From Lachnospiraceae bacterium (GTDB lineage: Bacteria; Bacillota; Clostridia; Lachnospirales; Lachnospiraceae), in NCBI GenBank assembly GCA_017622575.1, contig JAGAQU010000061.1, positions 1-64,000 of the forward strand: a stretch of 64,000 nucleotides of DNA. Reading direction: 5' to 3'. The notes under the pieces were generated by a model. It did not search any database. It saw nothing but the letters and a program-made list of their open reading frames with translations, and had not been told where the DNA came from. Below are positions 7,532 through 16,516 of this stretch, in pieces; position 1 is the first letter of the stretch; the number at the start of each line of letters is the position of its first letter. Made by a program: the position numbers and the translations under genes.

Positions 7532-8932
7532 ATGTTATTTTCCAGTATTTCTTTTTTATATTACTTTCTGCCCGTGGCACTGGTTTTGTATTTTGCGGTG
7601 CCCGGGCGATTCAAAAATACCATACTTTTACTGGTCAGTCTCGTTTTTTATGCCTGGGGTGAGCCGAAATATATACTTCTGATGCTGGTCTCCATTTTGG
7701 TGGGATTCTTTGCAGGAATCCTGATCGGGCACTGTGCCGGGCAAAGCCGGGCAAAGCAGATACTGATTCTTGCGGCAGGGATTCATCTTTTACTTCTTGC
7801 CTTTTTTAAGTACGGAAATTTTCTGATCACCAACTGGAATGCGGTAACGCAATCATCTGTCCCGCTATTACAGGTTGCCCTGCCTATCGGGATCAGCTTT
7901 TATACCTTTCAGATCTTAAGCTATGAGATTGATGTGTACCGGGGGAAGGTACCGGCACAACGAAATCTCATTTCTCTGGCTGCTTACGTTGCCATGTTTC
8001 CCCAGCTGATCGCAGGTCCCATTGTGCGCTATGCTGATATGGAAAGAGAGCTTGCGGCGCGGACTCTGAGCACGGAAAATTTTGCACTGGGGATAAGGCG
8101 TTTTGTGCTTGGCCTTTCCAAAAAGATTCTCCTTGCCAATGTGCTTGGAGAGCTCTGTGACACTTTTCAGGCTTCCGGGGATAAATCGGTGTTGTTTTAC
8201 TGGCTGTTTGCACTTTCCTACACACTGCAGATCTACTTTGACTTTTCGGGTTACAGTGACATGGCTATCGGGCTTGGAAGGATTCTGGGCTTTCGGTTTG
8301 AGGAAAATTTCAACTATCCCTATATGGCAAAGAGCATCACGGAGTTCTGGAGACGCTGGCATATATCCCTTGGTTCCTTTTTCCGTGATTATGTGTACAT
8401 TCCCCTTGGCGGCAACAGAGTTTCAAAAGCGAGATGGTTTTTCAATATTCTTGTGGTGTGGATGCTGACAGGTCTCTGGCACGGTGCCTCCTGGAATTTT
8501 GTATTCTGGGGACTGTTCTTTGCGGTTTTTCTGATGGCAGAAAAGATATGGCTGTCAAAACATCTTGAAAAGAGCAGGATACTTTGCCATGTTTATGTGA
8601 TGCTCACCGTCATTGTGAGCTTTGTGATCTTTTATGGGACGGATTTTGGCGAAGTGCGGGACTGTCTCGGCGGGATGATGGGATTTTTGGGGATCCCTTT
8701 TGTTTCGAAGGAATTTCTTTATTATCTGAAGAGCTACGGGATAGTGTTATTGCTTGGTATGGCAGGAGCAACGCCGCTTCCCCAAATGGTGACGAAAAAG
8801 CTTAAGGAGAGCCTGAGAGGGGAGAAGGCTGTCAATATTCTGGAACCTGTTGCTCTGATCGGATTGCTGCTTTTAAATACAGCTTATCTGGTGGACAGCT
8901 CTTTTAATCCGTTTTTGTATTTCAGGTTTTAG
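7532..8932 (+). CDS. MBOAT family O-acyltransferase (AlgI/DltB-like)
   Basis: A 466-residue polytopic protein. Landmarks of the family are IYFDFSGYSDMAIGLG near residue 240 and the catalytic histidine in LTGLWHGASW near residue 316. MBOAT proteins of this branch hand an acyl group, usually acetyl, across the membrane to be placed on an extracellular polymer (alginate, teichoic acid or cell-wall glycan). It sits between a DUF4358 lipoprotein and a DHHW protein, with gaps of 27 and 14 bp, so the three form one operon. The acceptor polymer cannot be told from sequence. Confidence 0.92.
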   Translation: MLFSSISFLYYFLPVALVLYFAVPGRFKNTILLLVSLVFYAWGEPKYILLMLVSILVGFFAGILIGHCAGQSRAKQILILAAGIHLLLLAFFKYGNFLITNWNAVTQSSVPLLQVALPIGISFYTFQILSYEIDVYRGKVPAQRNLISLAAYVAMFPQLIAGPIVRYADMERELAARTLSTENFALGIRRFVLGLSKKILLANVLGELCDTFQASGDKSVLFYWLFALSYTLQIYFDFSGYSDMAIGLGRILGFRFEENFNYPYMAKSITEFWRRWHISLGSFFRDYVYIPLGGNRVSKARWFFNILVVWMLTGLWHGASWNFVFWGLFFAVFLMAEKIWLSKHLEKSRILCHVYVMLTVIVSFVIFYGTDFGEVRDCLGGMMGFLGIPFVSKEFLYYLKSYGIVLLLGMAGATPLPQMVTKKLKESLRGEKAVNILEPVALIGLLLLNTAYLVDSSFNPFLYFRF

Positions 8933-8946
8933 AAAAGGAGGATACC

Positions 8947-10047
8947 ATGGCCGAAAAAACAAAAAATCAGGTAGTGACCGCTGTCTCAATCCTTTTCTTT
9001 CTGACAATTTGTATCTGGATATGGGTGAAAAAGCCGGTGGATTATTCAGACAGTGAAAGAAGGGAGCTTGCACAGCTTCCGGAACTGTCATGGGATACGG
9101 CTATATCGGGAGAACTTATGGAGGAATTTGACAGCTACAGTGTAGATCAGTTCCCGATGAGAGATGCTTTCCGTTCCCTGAAAGCATTTTTTGTGTTTGA
9201 TGTGCTCAGGCAGCGGGACAATAACGGCATTTATCTCAAGGACGGTTATGCCTCTAAGCTGGAATATCCGATACAGGAATCTTCCCTTGACAGAGCGGCA
9301 GACCGCTTTTCGTATCTCTATGATAAGTATTTGGCCGGCACGGAGTCCAGGGTATATTTTTCCATCATTCCCGATAAAAATTATTTCCTGGCGGCAGAAA
9401 GTGGTTATCCTGCACTTGATTATGACCTGTTGATGGACAGGATGAAAGAAAAAACAGAATTTATGACCTATATCGATCTGACGGAAACCCTTACCCTTCA
9501 GAATTATTACCGGACAGATACGCATTGGAGACAGGAAACCCTGATCCCGGCAGCAAAGAAGCTGGCAGCGGGGATGGATGTGGAGCTTACAGGGGAGTAT
9601 GAAGTGAAAACTCTGGATCAGCCCTTTTACGGCGTTTACTGCGGGCAGGCGGCACTTCCCATAGAGCCTGATACCCTTGCCTATCTGACAAATGAAATAC
9701 TGGAAACCTGCGTGGTATATGACTATGAAAACGACAGAACCTGCCCGGTCTATGACATGGAAAAGGCTTACGGAAAAGATCCCTATGAAATGTTTCTGTC
9801 AGGATCGCTGCCGCTTGTAACCATTACAAATCCGGTGGCAGAAACGGACAGGGAGCTGATCCTCTTCAGGGATTCCTTCGGAAGCAGTATGGCACCTTTG
9901 CTTGTATCCGGTTACCGGAAGATCACGCTGGTGGATATTAGGTATCTTCATCCCGATCTGCTGGAGCGGTATATTGAATTTGACGGACAGGATGTGTTAT
10001 TTTTATATAGTACTCTTGTTTTGAATCACAGTGAAACGCTGAAATAA
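8947..10047 (+). CDS. DHHW/AlgX-like SGNH-type acetyltransferase partner
   Basis: A 366-residue protein with one N-terminal membrane anchor (about residues 10-28) and an extracellular domain. The DTHWR motif near residue 192 corresponds to the DHHW/DxH signature of the family, and FRDSFGSSMAP near residue 315 resembles the SGNH serine block. In AlgX/AlgJ-type systems such proteins take acetyl groups from an MBOAT partner and put them on a polysaccharide. The MBOAT gene is immediately upstream, which fits. GGAGG precedes the start. Confidence 0.87.
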   Translation: MAEKTKNQVVTAVSILFFLTICIWIWVKKPVDYSDSERRELAQLPELSWDTAISGELMEEFDSYSVDQFPMRDAFRSLKAFFVFDVLRQRDNNGIYLKDGYASKLEYPIQESSLDRAADRFSYLYDKYLAGTESRVYFSIIPDKNYFLAAESGYPALDYDLLMDRMKEKTEFMTYIDLTETLTLQNYYRTDTHWRQETLIPAAKKLAAGMDVELTGEYEVKTLDQPFYGVYCGQAALPIEPDTLAYLTNEILETCVVYDYENDRTCPVYDMEKAYGKDPYEMFLSGSLPLVTITNPVAETDRELILFRDSFGSSMAPLLVSGYRKITLVDIRYLHPDLLERYIEFDGQDVLFLYSTLVLNHSETLK

Positions 10048-10067
10048 CAAAAGAAGGAGCATGGAAA

Positions 10068-10706
10068 ATGACGAAGAAAAAACTGGCACTTGAAATGATA
10101 GAACGTTTGAAGAAGGAGTATCCCGATGCAGAATGTTCCCTCGATTACAATCAGGCATGGAAGCTGCTGGTCAGCGTGCGGCTGGCAGCGCAGTGCACAG
10201 ATGCCAGAGTGAATGTGGTGGTGCAGGACCTGTATGCGAAGTTTCCCACGGTGGAGGCACTGGCGCAGGCTCCGGTGAGTGAAATAGAAGAGATTGTAAA
10301 GCCCTGTGGTCTGGGACACAGCAAAGCCCGTGACATCAGTGCCTGCATGAAGATTCTTTATGAGAAGTATCATGGGAATGTGCCCGATGACTTCGATGAG
10401 CTGCTTGCTTTGCCGGGGGTCGGAAGAAAGAGCGCCAATCTTATTATGGGGGATGTGTTCGGAAAGCCCGCCATTGTGACGGATACGCATTGTATCCGTC
10501 TGGTCAACCGCATGGGCCTTGTGGACAATGTGAGGGAACCGAAAAAGGTGGAGATGGCACTCTGGAAAATCATTCCACCGGAGGAAGGAAACGATTTCTG
10601 TCACAGACTTGTGTATCACGGAAGAGCTGTCTGCACGGCAAGGACAAAGCCCTATTGCGACAAGTGCTGTTTACAGGACATCTGCAAGAATAATGGTGTG
10701 GAGTGA
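10068..10706 (+). CDS. nth: endonuclease III (DNA glycosylase/AP lyase)
   Basis: A 212-residue base-excision repair enzyme. The helix-hairpin-helix LPGVGRKSAN carries the catalytic lysine, and VTDTHCIRL carries the catalytic aspartate. Four C-terminal cysteines bind the 4Fe-4S cluster; spacing is Cys-x7-Cys-x2-Cys-x5-Cys, one residue longer in the first gap than the classical motif. It removes oxidised pyrimidines from DNA. AGAAGGAGC precedes the ATG, 20 bp after the DHHW gene, so it may be co-transcribed with the acylation cassette by read-through. Confidence 0.95.
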   Translation: MTKKKLALEMIERLKKEYPDAECSLDYNQAWKLLVSVRLAAQCTDARVNVVVQDLYAKFPTVEALAQAPVSEIEEIVKPCGLGHSKARDISACMKILYEKYHGNVPDDFDELLALPGVGRKSANLIMGDVFGKPAIVTDTHCIRLVNRMGLVDNVREPKKVEMALWKIIPPEEGNDFCHRLVYHGRAVCTARTKPYCDKCCLQDICKNNGVE

Positions 10707-10788
10707 GCCTTCCACTGCTTTTCCGCCGATTAAATATATGTTCTTCAATATTGTCGATGCTATTTCCGTGTCGCGGGTGCAATCGTCC

Positions 10789-10818
10789 TTTACAGGGCAG
10801 AGTCAAAACAGTTATAAT
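10789..10818 (+). promoter_or_regulatory. sigma-A type promoter for the 72-residue protein
   Basis: TTTACA (10789-10794) and a perfect TATAAT (10813-10818) are separated by 18 bp. The start codon follows 28 bp further on. Confidence 0.7.
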
Positions 10819-10846
10819 AGACCAAAAAAGAAAGTGAGTGTAAAAA

Positions 10847-11065
10847 ATGGACGTAAAAGAACAGATTACAAAAGCAGTGGAAAAGATTTCCAAGGACAAA
10901 AAGCTTCAGGAGCAGTTTCAGAAGGAGCCTGTAAAAGCGCTGGAGAGCGTGCTCGGAGTAGATCTTCCGGATGAGATCGTGAATCAGGTGGTTCAGGGTG
11001 TGAAGGCAAAGCTCACAGCAGATAAACTTACGGGAGCCGCAGATGCACTGAAAAAATTATTTTAG
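10847..11065 (+). CDS. small conserved helical protein, function unknown
   Basis: A 72-residue soluble protein rich in Lys and Glu, predicted to be helical throughout, starting MDVKEQITKAVEKI and ending ADALKKLF. It has its own consensus promoter, and the start is preceded by a weak purine-rich site. It lacks Cys and membrane segments. The stretch KEPVKALESVLGVDLPDE resembles a loop between two helices, similar to small proteins seen in other Lachnospiraceae, but I cannot assign a function. A strong dedicated promoter suggests an abundant protein. Confidence 0.75.
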   Translation: MDVKEQITKAVEKISKDKKLQEQFQKEPVKALESVLGVDLPDEIVNQVVQGVKAKLTADKLTGAADALKKLF

Positions 11066-11118
11066 TTAAAATCGGGGAAAGAATTGTATATTAGCGAATG
11101 TAGAAGGAAGGAAAGGGA

Positions 11119-12531
11119 ATGGGTAACAAAGAAAAACATCATCGAAACTCGTTTTCAGGTTCTATAGGATTTGTGCTTGCGGCGGCAGGCAGTGCGGTAG
11201 GGCTTGGAAACATCTGGAGATTCCCCTATCTGGCCGCAAAGGACGGAGGGGGACTGTTTCTTGTCATTTATCTGATACTGGCAGTCACCTTTGGATTCAC
11301 TTTACTGACCACAGAGATTGCCATCGGGCGCAAGACAAAACAGAGCCCTTTGACGGCATATGGGAAGATACACAAGAAATTTGGCTTTCTGGGAGTGCTG
11401 GCATGTCTTGTGCCGGTGATCATTATGCCCTATTATTCGGTAATCGGAGGCTGGGTGGTGAAATATTTTCTGGCTTTTCTGACAGGAGACGGCTTACAGG
11501 CAGCGGAAGACGGCTACTTTACCGGTTTTATCACAGGACAGTGGGAGCCACTGATTTTGATGATTCTGTTTCTTGGCGCAGTGGCATTTATCATTTATCG
11601 GGGTGTGGAAAAAGGCATCGAATCTTTCTCCAAAGTGTTGATGCCGGTTTTGTTTTTACTTGTGATCGGGATTGCTGTTTTTACATTGACAATCAGTTAT
11701 ACCGATGAGAGCGGCGTGACGAGAAACGGTCTTCAGGGTCTTAAAATTTATGTAATTCCTGATGTAGAGAATCTGACGGTAAAAAGCTTTTTCAGCACAC
11801 TTCTTGATGCCATGGGACAGCTGTTTTTCAGCTTAAGTGTGGCCATGGGAATTATGATTGCTTACGGCTCCTATGTGAAGGATGAGGACAATCTGGTAAA
11901 GTCCATCAATCAGATTGAGATTTTTGACACTATGGTTGCATTTCTGGCGGGCGTTATGATCATTCCGGCGGTGTACACCTTTATGGGAAGAGAGGGCATG
12001 GCGGCTTCAGGTCCCAGCCTTATGTTCATTTCCCTTCCGAAGGTATTCAGCGCTATGGGAAGAATCGGCAATCTGATTGGTTGCCTGTTTTTTGCCATGG
12101 TACTTTTTGCCGCGCTGACAAGCGCCGTTTCCATTATGGAGGCTGTAGTCTCCAGCTTTATGGACAGGTTCCATATGTCAAGAGCGCGTGCGACTTTACT
12201 GGAAGGAGCAATTGCGCTGGTGGGCGGTATTGTCGTATGCCTGGGCTATAATAAGTGGTATTTTGAGGTGAAACTGCCAAACGGAGCGGTAGCTCAGATC
12301 CTGGATATTATGGATTATATCAGCAATAACTGCCTGATGCCTCTTGTTGCCATCGGCACCTGCGTTCTCATAGGCTGGATTGCAAAGCCGAAGACCATTA
12401 TTGACGAAGTGGAGAAGTCAGGCTGCAAATTTGGCAGAAGAAAGCTTTATATCGTAATGATCAAATACATTACCCCTGTTCTTTTATTGATTTTACTGTT
12501 AAAATCTCTGGGAATTTTGACGATGATCTGA
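11119..12531 (+). CDS. sodium-dependent transporter, NSS/SNF family
   Basis: A 470-residue protein with 11-12 membrane segments. The first helix region AAGSAVGLGNIWRFPY (residues about 23-38) is the hallmark of the neurotransmitter:sodium symporter family and contains Na+ and substrate contacts. Bacterial members such as LeuT, TnaT and MhsT import hydrophobic amino acids. The exact amino acid cannot be told. AAGGAAGG precedes the start, and the HAD gene follows 24 bp after the stop. Confidence 0.93.
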   Translation: MGNKEKHHRNSFSGSIGFVLAAAGSAVGLGNIWRFPYLAAKDGGGLFLVIYLILAVTFGFTLLTTEIAIGRKTKQSPLTAYGKIHKKFGFLGVLACLVPVIIMPYYSVIGGWVVKYFLAFLTGDGLQAAEDGYFTGFITGQWEPLILMILFLGAVAFIIYRGVEKGIESFSKVLMPVLFLLVIGIAVFTLTISYTDESGVTRNGLQGLKIYVIPDVENLTVKSFFSTLLDAMGQLFFSLSVAMGIMIAYGSYVKDEDNLVKSINQIEIFDTMVAFLAGVMIIPAVYTFMGREGMAASGPSLMFISLPKVFSAMGRIGNLIGCLFFAMVLFAALTSAVSIMEAVVSSFMDRFHMSRARATLLEGAIALVGGIVVCLGYNKWYFEVKLPNGAVAQILDIMDYISNNCLMPLVAIGTCVLIGWIAKPKTIIDEVEKSGCKFGRRKLYIVMIKYITPVLLLILLLKSLGILTMI

Positions 12532-12555
12532 TCCTTTTACAAGGGAGAAAAAAGC

Positions 12556-13227
12556 ATGAAATACAAAGCAGTGATCTTTGACATGGATGGCGTGATCTTT
12601 GATTCGGAGCGTCTTGTACTTGAAGGGTGGCAGGAAATAGCGGCCAAATACGGAATTGAAGGGATTGGAGAGGTTCTGCCAAGGTGTCTTGGAGTAAACG
12701 CACAGGCAACCAGGGAAATTTTCCGGGAGTATTACGGACAGGATTTTCCCTATGATGAATACAAAAAAGAAGCTTCTGCCCTGTTTCACAGCCGTTACGG
12801 GAACGGAAAGCTTCCGTTGAAATCGGGAGTTAAGGAGCTTCTCTCTTATCTGAAGGAGAATGGATATCTGGTAGGTCTTGCCTCTTCCACAAGACAGGCG
12901 ATCGTGGAGCAGGAGATCAGGGATGCGGGTCTTATGCCTTATTTTGATAATCTGGTCTGCGGCGATATGCTGAAAAGGAGTAAGCCGGAGCCCGATATTT
13001 ATTTGAAAGCATGTGAAAATCTGGACGTGGAGCCCCGGATGGCGGTTGCCGTGGAGGATTCCTATAACGGAATCAGATCGGCAAAAAGAGCCGGAATGGT
13101 GCCTGTGATGGTACCCGATATGGTTCAGCCGGATGAGGAGATGCGAAGTCTTGCACATAAGATCTGCAAAGACTTGTTTGAAGTGAAAAACTGGATATCC
13201 GAAACAGAGAATTTTGATTTCCTATAA
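12556..13227 (+). CDS. HAD superfamily phosphatase/phosphoglucomutase-like
   Basis: A 223-residue HAD hydrolase, subfamily IA. The nucleophile motif FDMDGVIFDSE places Asp9 and Asp11; motif II is the LASSTR block, motif III the Lys in KRSKPEPDIY, and motif IV is VEDSYNG. A helical cap (about 16-85) is of the beta-phosphoglucomutase type. It probably acts on a sugar phosphate or other small phosphoester. It follows the NSS transporter in the same direction with an AAGGGAG site, so the two are likely co-transcribed. Confidence 0.88.
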   Translation: MKYKAVIFDMDGVIFDSERLVLEGWQEIAAKYGIEGIGEVLPRCLGVNAQATREIFREYYGQDFPYDEYKKEASALFHSRYGNGKLPLKSGVKELLSYLKENGYLVGLASSTRQAIVEQEIRDAGLMPYFDNLVCGDMLKRSKPEPDIYLKACENLDVEPRMAVAVEDSYNGIRSAKRAGMVPVMVPDMVQPDEEMRSLAHKICKDLFEVKNWISETENFDFL

Positions 13228-13279
13228 TTGCATAAAGGAATCATTGCGGTGCGTGATTTTGGTGCCCTCAAAAATCAGA

Positions 13280-13297
13280 TATGATATTACTATCATA
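13280..13297. promoter_or_regulatory. palindrome over the putative -10 of the LytTR gene
   Basis: TATGATA (13280-13286) and TATCATA (13291-13297) form a perfect 7-bp inverted repeat with a 4-bp spacer, 20 bp before the response-regulator start. TATGAT could serve as the -10 element, so a protein bound here would block transcription. Confidence 0.4.
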
Positions 13298-13317
13298 CAA
13301 ACAAGGGGGAGATTTAC

Positions 13318-14010
13318 ATGATACGCATTGCATTATGTGCGGAAACAGAAAACTATGGAAAAAAGATGGAGGAGAGGATTGCGGAATGGGCGTTTCAAGG
13401 CCGGCTTAACATTCAGAAAAAGATATTTTTGACCGGTGAAGAACTGTTGGCGGATATTGAACAGACAGGATATTATGATATTGTGCTGACAGACATTTGT
13501 TTGCAGGGCAATTTGAGCGGTATTGATACCGCTTTCAGGATCAGGCAGATTTATGAATATTTCTGCCTGATTTTTATGTCCGGAGAAGAGCGGTATTATA
13601 AGGAAGCGTTTAGACTGTGCCCTTTCCGGTATTTGGAAAAACCAATAGAAAGAAGTTATCTTTTGGAAAGTCTGAATCAGGCAGTGGACAGATATCAAAT
13701 GCTTCATGACATCTTTGTGTTCCGATATAAAGGAATGAGCTACTGTATCAGATTATCAGAGGTACTGTATTTTGTCAGCGATAAGAGAGTCATTCATATT
13801 TTGATGGAGAATGGCAGAGAATATTTGTTTTACGGCAAACTGGATGAGCTGGAAAAAGAACTCCTTAAATATTCTTTCAGATTTTACAGAATTCATCAGT
13901 CCTATCTGATCAATGGCAGACAGGTGGAACAATTTCATCCCAGATATGTGGTGATGCGAAACAGGGAGAAAATACCGGTAACCAGGACAAAGAAGAGCTG
14001 GCAAGGATGA
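13318..14010 (+). CDS. LytTR family response regulator (orphan)
   Basis: A 230-residue AgrA/LytR-type regulator. Residues 1-120 are a receiver domain with phospho-acceptor Asp59 (IVLTD) and the conserved lysine in YLEKPI. Residues about 135-228 are a LytTR DNA-binding domain (YCIRLSEVLYF, then YRIHQSYLI). No histidine kinase lies nearby, so its partner is elsewhere or the gene acts alone. Such regulators often control peptide-induced or envelope genes; here it stands 0.8 kb before the exopolysaccharide locus. The start follows AAGGGGGAG. Confidence 0.9.
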   Translation: MIRIALCAETENYGKKMEERIAEWAFQGRLNIQKKIFLTGEELLADIEQTGYYDIVLTDICLQGNLSGIDTAFRIRQIYEYFCLIFMSGEERYYKEAFRLCPFRYLEKPIERSYLLESLNQAVDRYQMLHDIFVFRYKGMSYCIRLSEVLYFVSDKRVIHILMENGREYLFYGKLDELEKELLKYSFRFYRIHQSYLINGRQVEQFHPRYVVMRNREKIPVTRTKKSWQG

Positions 14011-14287
14011 AAAGTAACATTTACAGATATGATTTATTACATTTGTGAAAAAGAAAGGATTTTTTTAGTATAATTTACCTGTAAAGACAGCTGAGATGTC
14101 ATTCCTTTGAAGTGTACACGGCATTCTAAAGGCGGGCAGGGGTTTCCCTGCTCGCAGTCTCTGTATAAGAAAAAAATTTTTGGAAAATATAATTACACAA
14201 ATAAAATATTCTTGTACTTGATTTCAAAACAGAAAAAGTTCCGATAGAATATTGCTCAGGTTATATAGCATTCTTGGAAATGAAGAA
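14011..14287 (+). other. gene-free stretch with a GC-rich hairpin, possible small RNA
   Basis: A perfect TATAAT lies near 14071, with no good -35 at normal spacing. About 75 bp on, GCGGGCAGGG pairs with CCCTGCTCGC (about 14132-14155), the only GC-rich segment in the region. A run of A and T follows. This could be a short transcript or the leader of the XRE gene. I recognise no known RNA family. Confidence 0.3.
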
Positions 14288-14689
14288 ATGTCGAACTATT
14301 TATTGTTGCAGGCAGGTGTTACGGTGGCAGTAGATTATAGAGATTTGGGAAGCAGAATACGGGCAAAAAGAGAAATAAAGAGAATGTCTCAGGCAGAGCT
14401 TGCATCGAAAGCACAGTTGTCCACACAACATATCAGCAACGTAGAAAACGCCAAAAGTAAGATAGGACTTGAAAAGCTTGTGGATATTGCCAATATACTC
14501 GACTGCTCTTTAGACGAGCTGGTCTGTGGCAGCATCAAAACGGGTAGAACGGTCTATCACAATGAGATACAGGAAATGATTGAGGATTTTACGGATGCGG
14601 AACTTCGAATGTTGCCGGATATATTGAAGAATATCAAATATATATATAAATTGATGGAAATGACAATCAGAGAAGAAAACGAACAGTAA
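14288..14689 (+). CDS. XRE family regulator at the head of the polysaccharide locus
   Basis: A helix-turn-helix regulator of about 121-145 residues, depending on the start. The HTH spans LGSRIRAKREIKRMSQ to STQHISNVENAK, and the C-terminal part is helical. I place the start at ATG 14288. A GTG at 14324 (giving VAVDYRDLG) has a better ribosome site (AGGTG, 5 bp spacing) and matches where related proteins begin; a TTG at 14252 is less likely. A terminator follows, so it is its own unit. By position it may regulate the glycan genes; no direct evidence. Confidence 0.8.
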   Translation: MSNYLLLQAGVTVAVDYRDLGSRIRAKREIKRMSQAELASKAQLSTQHISNVENAKSKIGLEKLVDIANILDCSLDELVCGSIKTGRTVYHNEIQEMIEDFTDAELRMLPDILKNIKYIYKLMEMTIREENEQ

Positions 14690-14695
14690 AAAGAC

Positions 14696-14724
14696 AAAGC
14701 GGAGCAGAATGCTTCGCTTTTTTT
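14696..14724 (+). terminator. terminator after the XRE gene
   Basis: AAAGCGGAGCA pairs with TGCTTCGCTTT around a GAA loop and is followed by T residues to 14724. It separates the regulator from the glycosyltransferase operon. Confidence 0.8.
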
Positions 14725-14791
14725 CTGTCATTGTGATATTTTCTGATGTGTGATATGATAAAAACAACTATGAGAATCAGGAGGCGGACTT

Positions 14792-15721
14792 ATGAAATTA
14801 CTGAGTGCGATCGTGCCCTGCTATAATGAGGAAGAGAATGTTCCTTATTTTTATGAAGAATTCATGAAGAATGAAGACTTTTTTAAGAAACATGAGTTAG
14901 AATTTGAATTATGGTATATAGATGACGGATCCAGAGACAAAACGGCAGAGGAAGTGAAGAAACTGATCCTGAAAGATAAAAGAGTACATCTTCTTTCCTT
15001 TTCCAGGAATTTCGGGAAGGAAGCCGCGCTGTATGCGGGGCTTGAAAAGGCATCAGGAGATTATGTGGCGTGTATGGATGCTGACCTTCAGGATCCGCCC
15101 AGCCTGCTGCCTGAGATGTTTGGCTATCTCTGGCAGGGATATGATACGGTGGCAACCAGAAGAGTTACCAGAAGGGGTGAGCCTCTGATCCGTTCTTTTT
15201 TTGCCAGAATGTTTTATAAGCTGATGAATAAGATCTCAGAGACGGAGATTGTGGACGGTGCCAGAGATTTCAGGCTCATGACCAGGCAGGTAGTGGATGC
15301 ACTTCTTTCCATGAAGGAATATAACCGGTTTACCAAAGGGATTTTCGGTTGGGTCGGTTATCGGACCAAATGGATCGAATTTGAAAATGTGGAACGCAAA
15401 AAGGGAGAGACCAAGTGGTCCTTTTGGAAGCTGTTTATGTATTCCCTGGAGGGGATCACTTCCTTTTCCACAGCACCTCTTGCTTTTGCAGCTTTTATGG
15501 GTGTGCTGTTCTGCCTGTTTTCCTTTGGACTTATCATCTTCACCATTGTGAGAAAGGCATTATTTGGTGATCCCACTTCCGGCTGGCCTTCTTTGGTCTG
15601 TATTATTTCTCTTGTCAGCGGCGTGCAGCTGTTCTGCCTGGGAATTGTGGGAGAATATCTGGCAAAAACGTATATGGAAGTAAAAAACCGTCCAATCTAT
15701 CTGGTAAAAGAGGAAATTTAG
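14792..15721 (+). CDS. GT2 glycosyltransferase with two C-terminal membrane helices (GtrB/DPM-like)
   Basis: A 309-residue enzyme. The GT-A domain (1-220) has the nucleotide-binding stretch IVPCYNEEENVPYF, the DDGSRDKT block and the metal-binding DADLQDPP near residue 100. Two membrane helices at about 232-255 and 268-290 anchor it. This layout matches polyprenyl-phosphate glucosyl- or mannosyltransferases such as GtrB, which load a lipid carrier with a sugar. It could supply the GT-C enzyme at 25374, which uses such lipid-linked sugars. It is the first gene of a roughly 15-kb run. GGAGG precedes the start. Confidence 0.9.
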   Translation: MKLLSAIVPCYNEEENVPYFYEEFMKNEDFFKKHELEFELWYIDDGSRDKTAEEVKKLILKDKRVHLLSFSRNFGKEAALYAGLEKASGDYVACMDADLQDPPSLLPEMFGYLWQGYDTVATRRVTRRGEPLIRSFFARMFYKLMNKISETEIVDGARDFRLMTRQVVDALLSMKEYNRFTKGIFGWVGYRTKWIEFENVERKKGETKWSFWKLFMYSLEGITSFSTAPLAFAAFMGVLFCLFSFGLIIFTIVRKALFGDPTSGWPSLVCIISLVSGVQLFCLGIVGEYLAKTYMEVKNRPIYLVKEEI

Positions 15722-16516
15722 ATGAATGCCGGAGAGGAACTGATCAGTATTATTGTACCGGTTTATAATGCCGGGAATTATATAGAAGAAACCATTCATA
15801 TGGTGGAAAAGCAGACGTACCGGACATGGGAGCTGATCCTGGTCGATGACCATTCCGCGGATGACAGTAGAAAAATCATTGAAAATTATCTGGACAGGCG
15901 GGAAAAGGAGCAAAGGGACAAGGATTCCGAGGCCGGAGAAATCCGCCTGATTACAAAAGACGAAAATGAGGGTGCCGCCAGAGCAAGAAATACAGGGATC
16001 GATGCGGCAAAGGGACGCTATATTGCTTTCCTTGACGCGGATGATATCTGGATGACGGACAAGCTTGAGAAGGAGCTTGCTTTTTTGAAGAAAAAAGAGG
16101 CTGCTTTTGTCTGTACCGCCTATGAATTTGGGGATGAAAGGGCGTTAGGGACCGGAAAGATCGTCCATGTTCCTGAAATCCTGACTTATAAAAAAGCGCT
16201 GTCGAGAACAGTGATCTTTACCACAACGGTGATGCTTGATACTGCCAAAACGGGAAAAGAACTGATCCATATGCCGGTGGTAAAAAGTGAGGACACTGCT
16301 CTGTGGTGGAAGCTTTTAAAAAACGGGTTTGATGCCTACGGCCTTGATGAGGTGCTGGCGATATACAGAAGACCGGCAAAGTCCCTATCCTCCAACAAGC
16401 TTGAGGCGGTCAGAAGGATCTGGTATCTGTATCGTGTACAGGAGGGGCTTTCCTTCTGGTACAGTGCTTATCATTTTGTTTTTTGGGCTTACCGGGCAGC
16501 AAGGAGAAGAATGTAG
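15722..16516 (+). CDS. GT2 glycosyltransferase
   Basis: A 264-residue GT-A enzyme that begins directly after the stop of the previous gene. Landmarks are IIVPVYNAGNYIEETI, VDDHSADDSR and the metal-binding LDADDIW near residue 103. A GAARARNTGIDAA block before it is typical of the WcaA/EpsE group. It should add one sugar to a lipid-linked repeat unit in the cytoplasm; donor and acceptor are unknown. The stop overlaps the GTG start of the next gene by one base. Confidence 0.9.
   Translation: MNAGEELISIIVPVYNAGNYIEETIHMVEKQTYRTWELILVDDHSADDSRKIIENYLDRREKEQRDKDSEAGEIRLITKDENEGAARARNTGIDAAKGRYIAFLDADDIWMTDKLEKELAFLKKKEAAFVCTAYEFGDERALGTGKIVHVPEILTYKKALSRTVIFTTTVMLDTAKTGKELIHMPVVKSEDTALWWKLLKNGFDAYGLDEVLAIYRRPAKSLSSNKLEAVRRIWYLYRVQEGLSFWYSAYHFVFWAYRAARRRM

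Noticed and set aside
10609..10974. A 121-codon forward frame overlapping nth and the 72-residue gene
   Set aside because: It covers a consensus promoter and is a shadow of two better genes in other frames.
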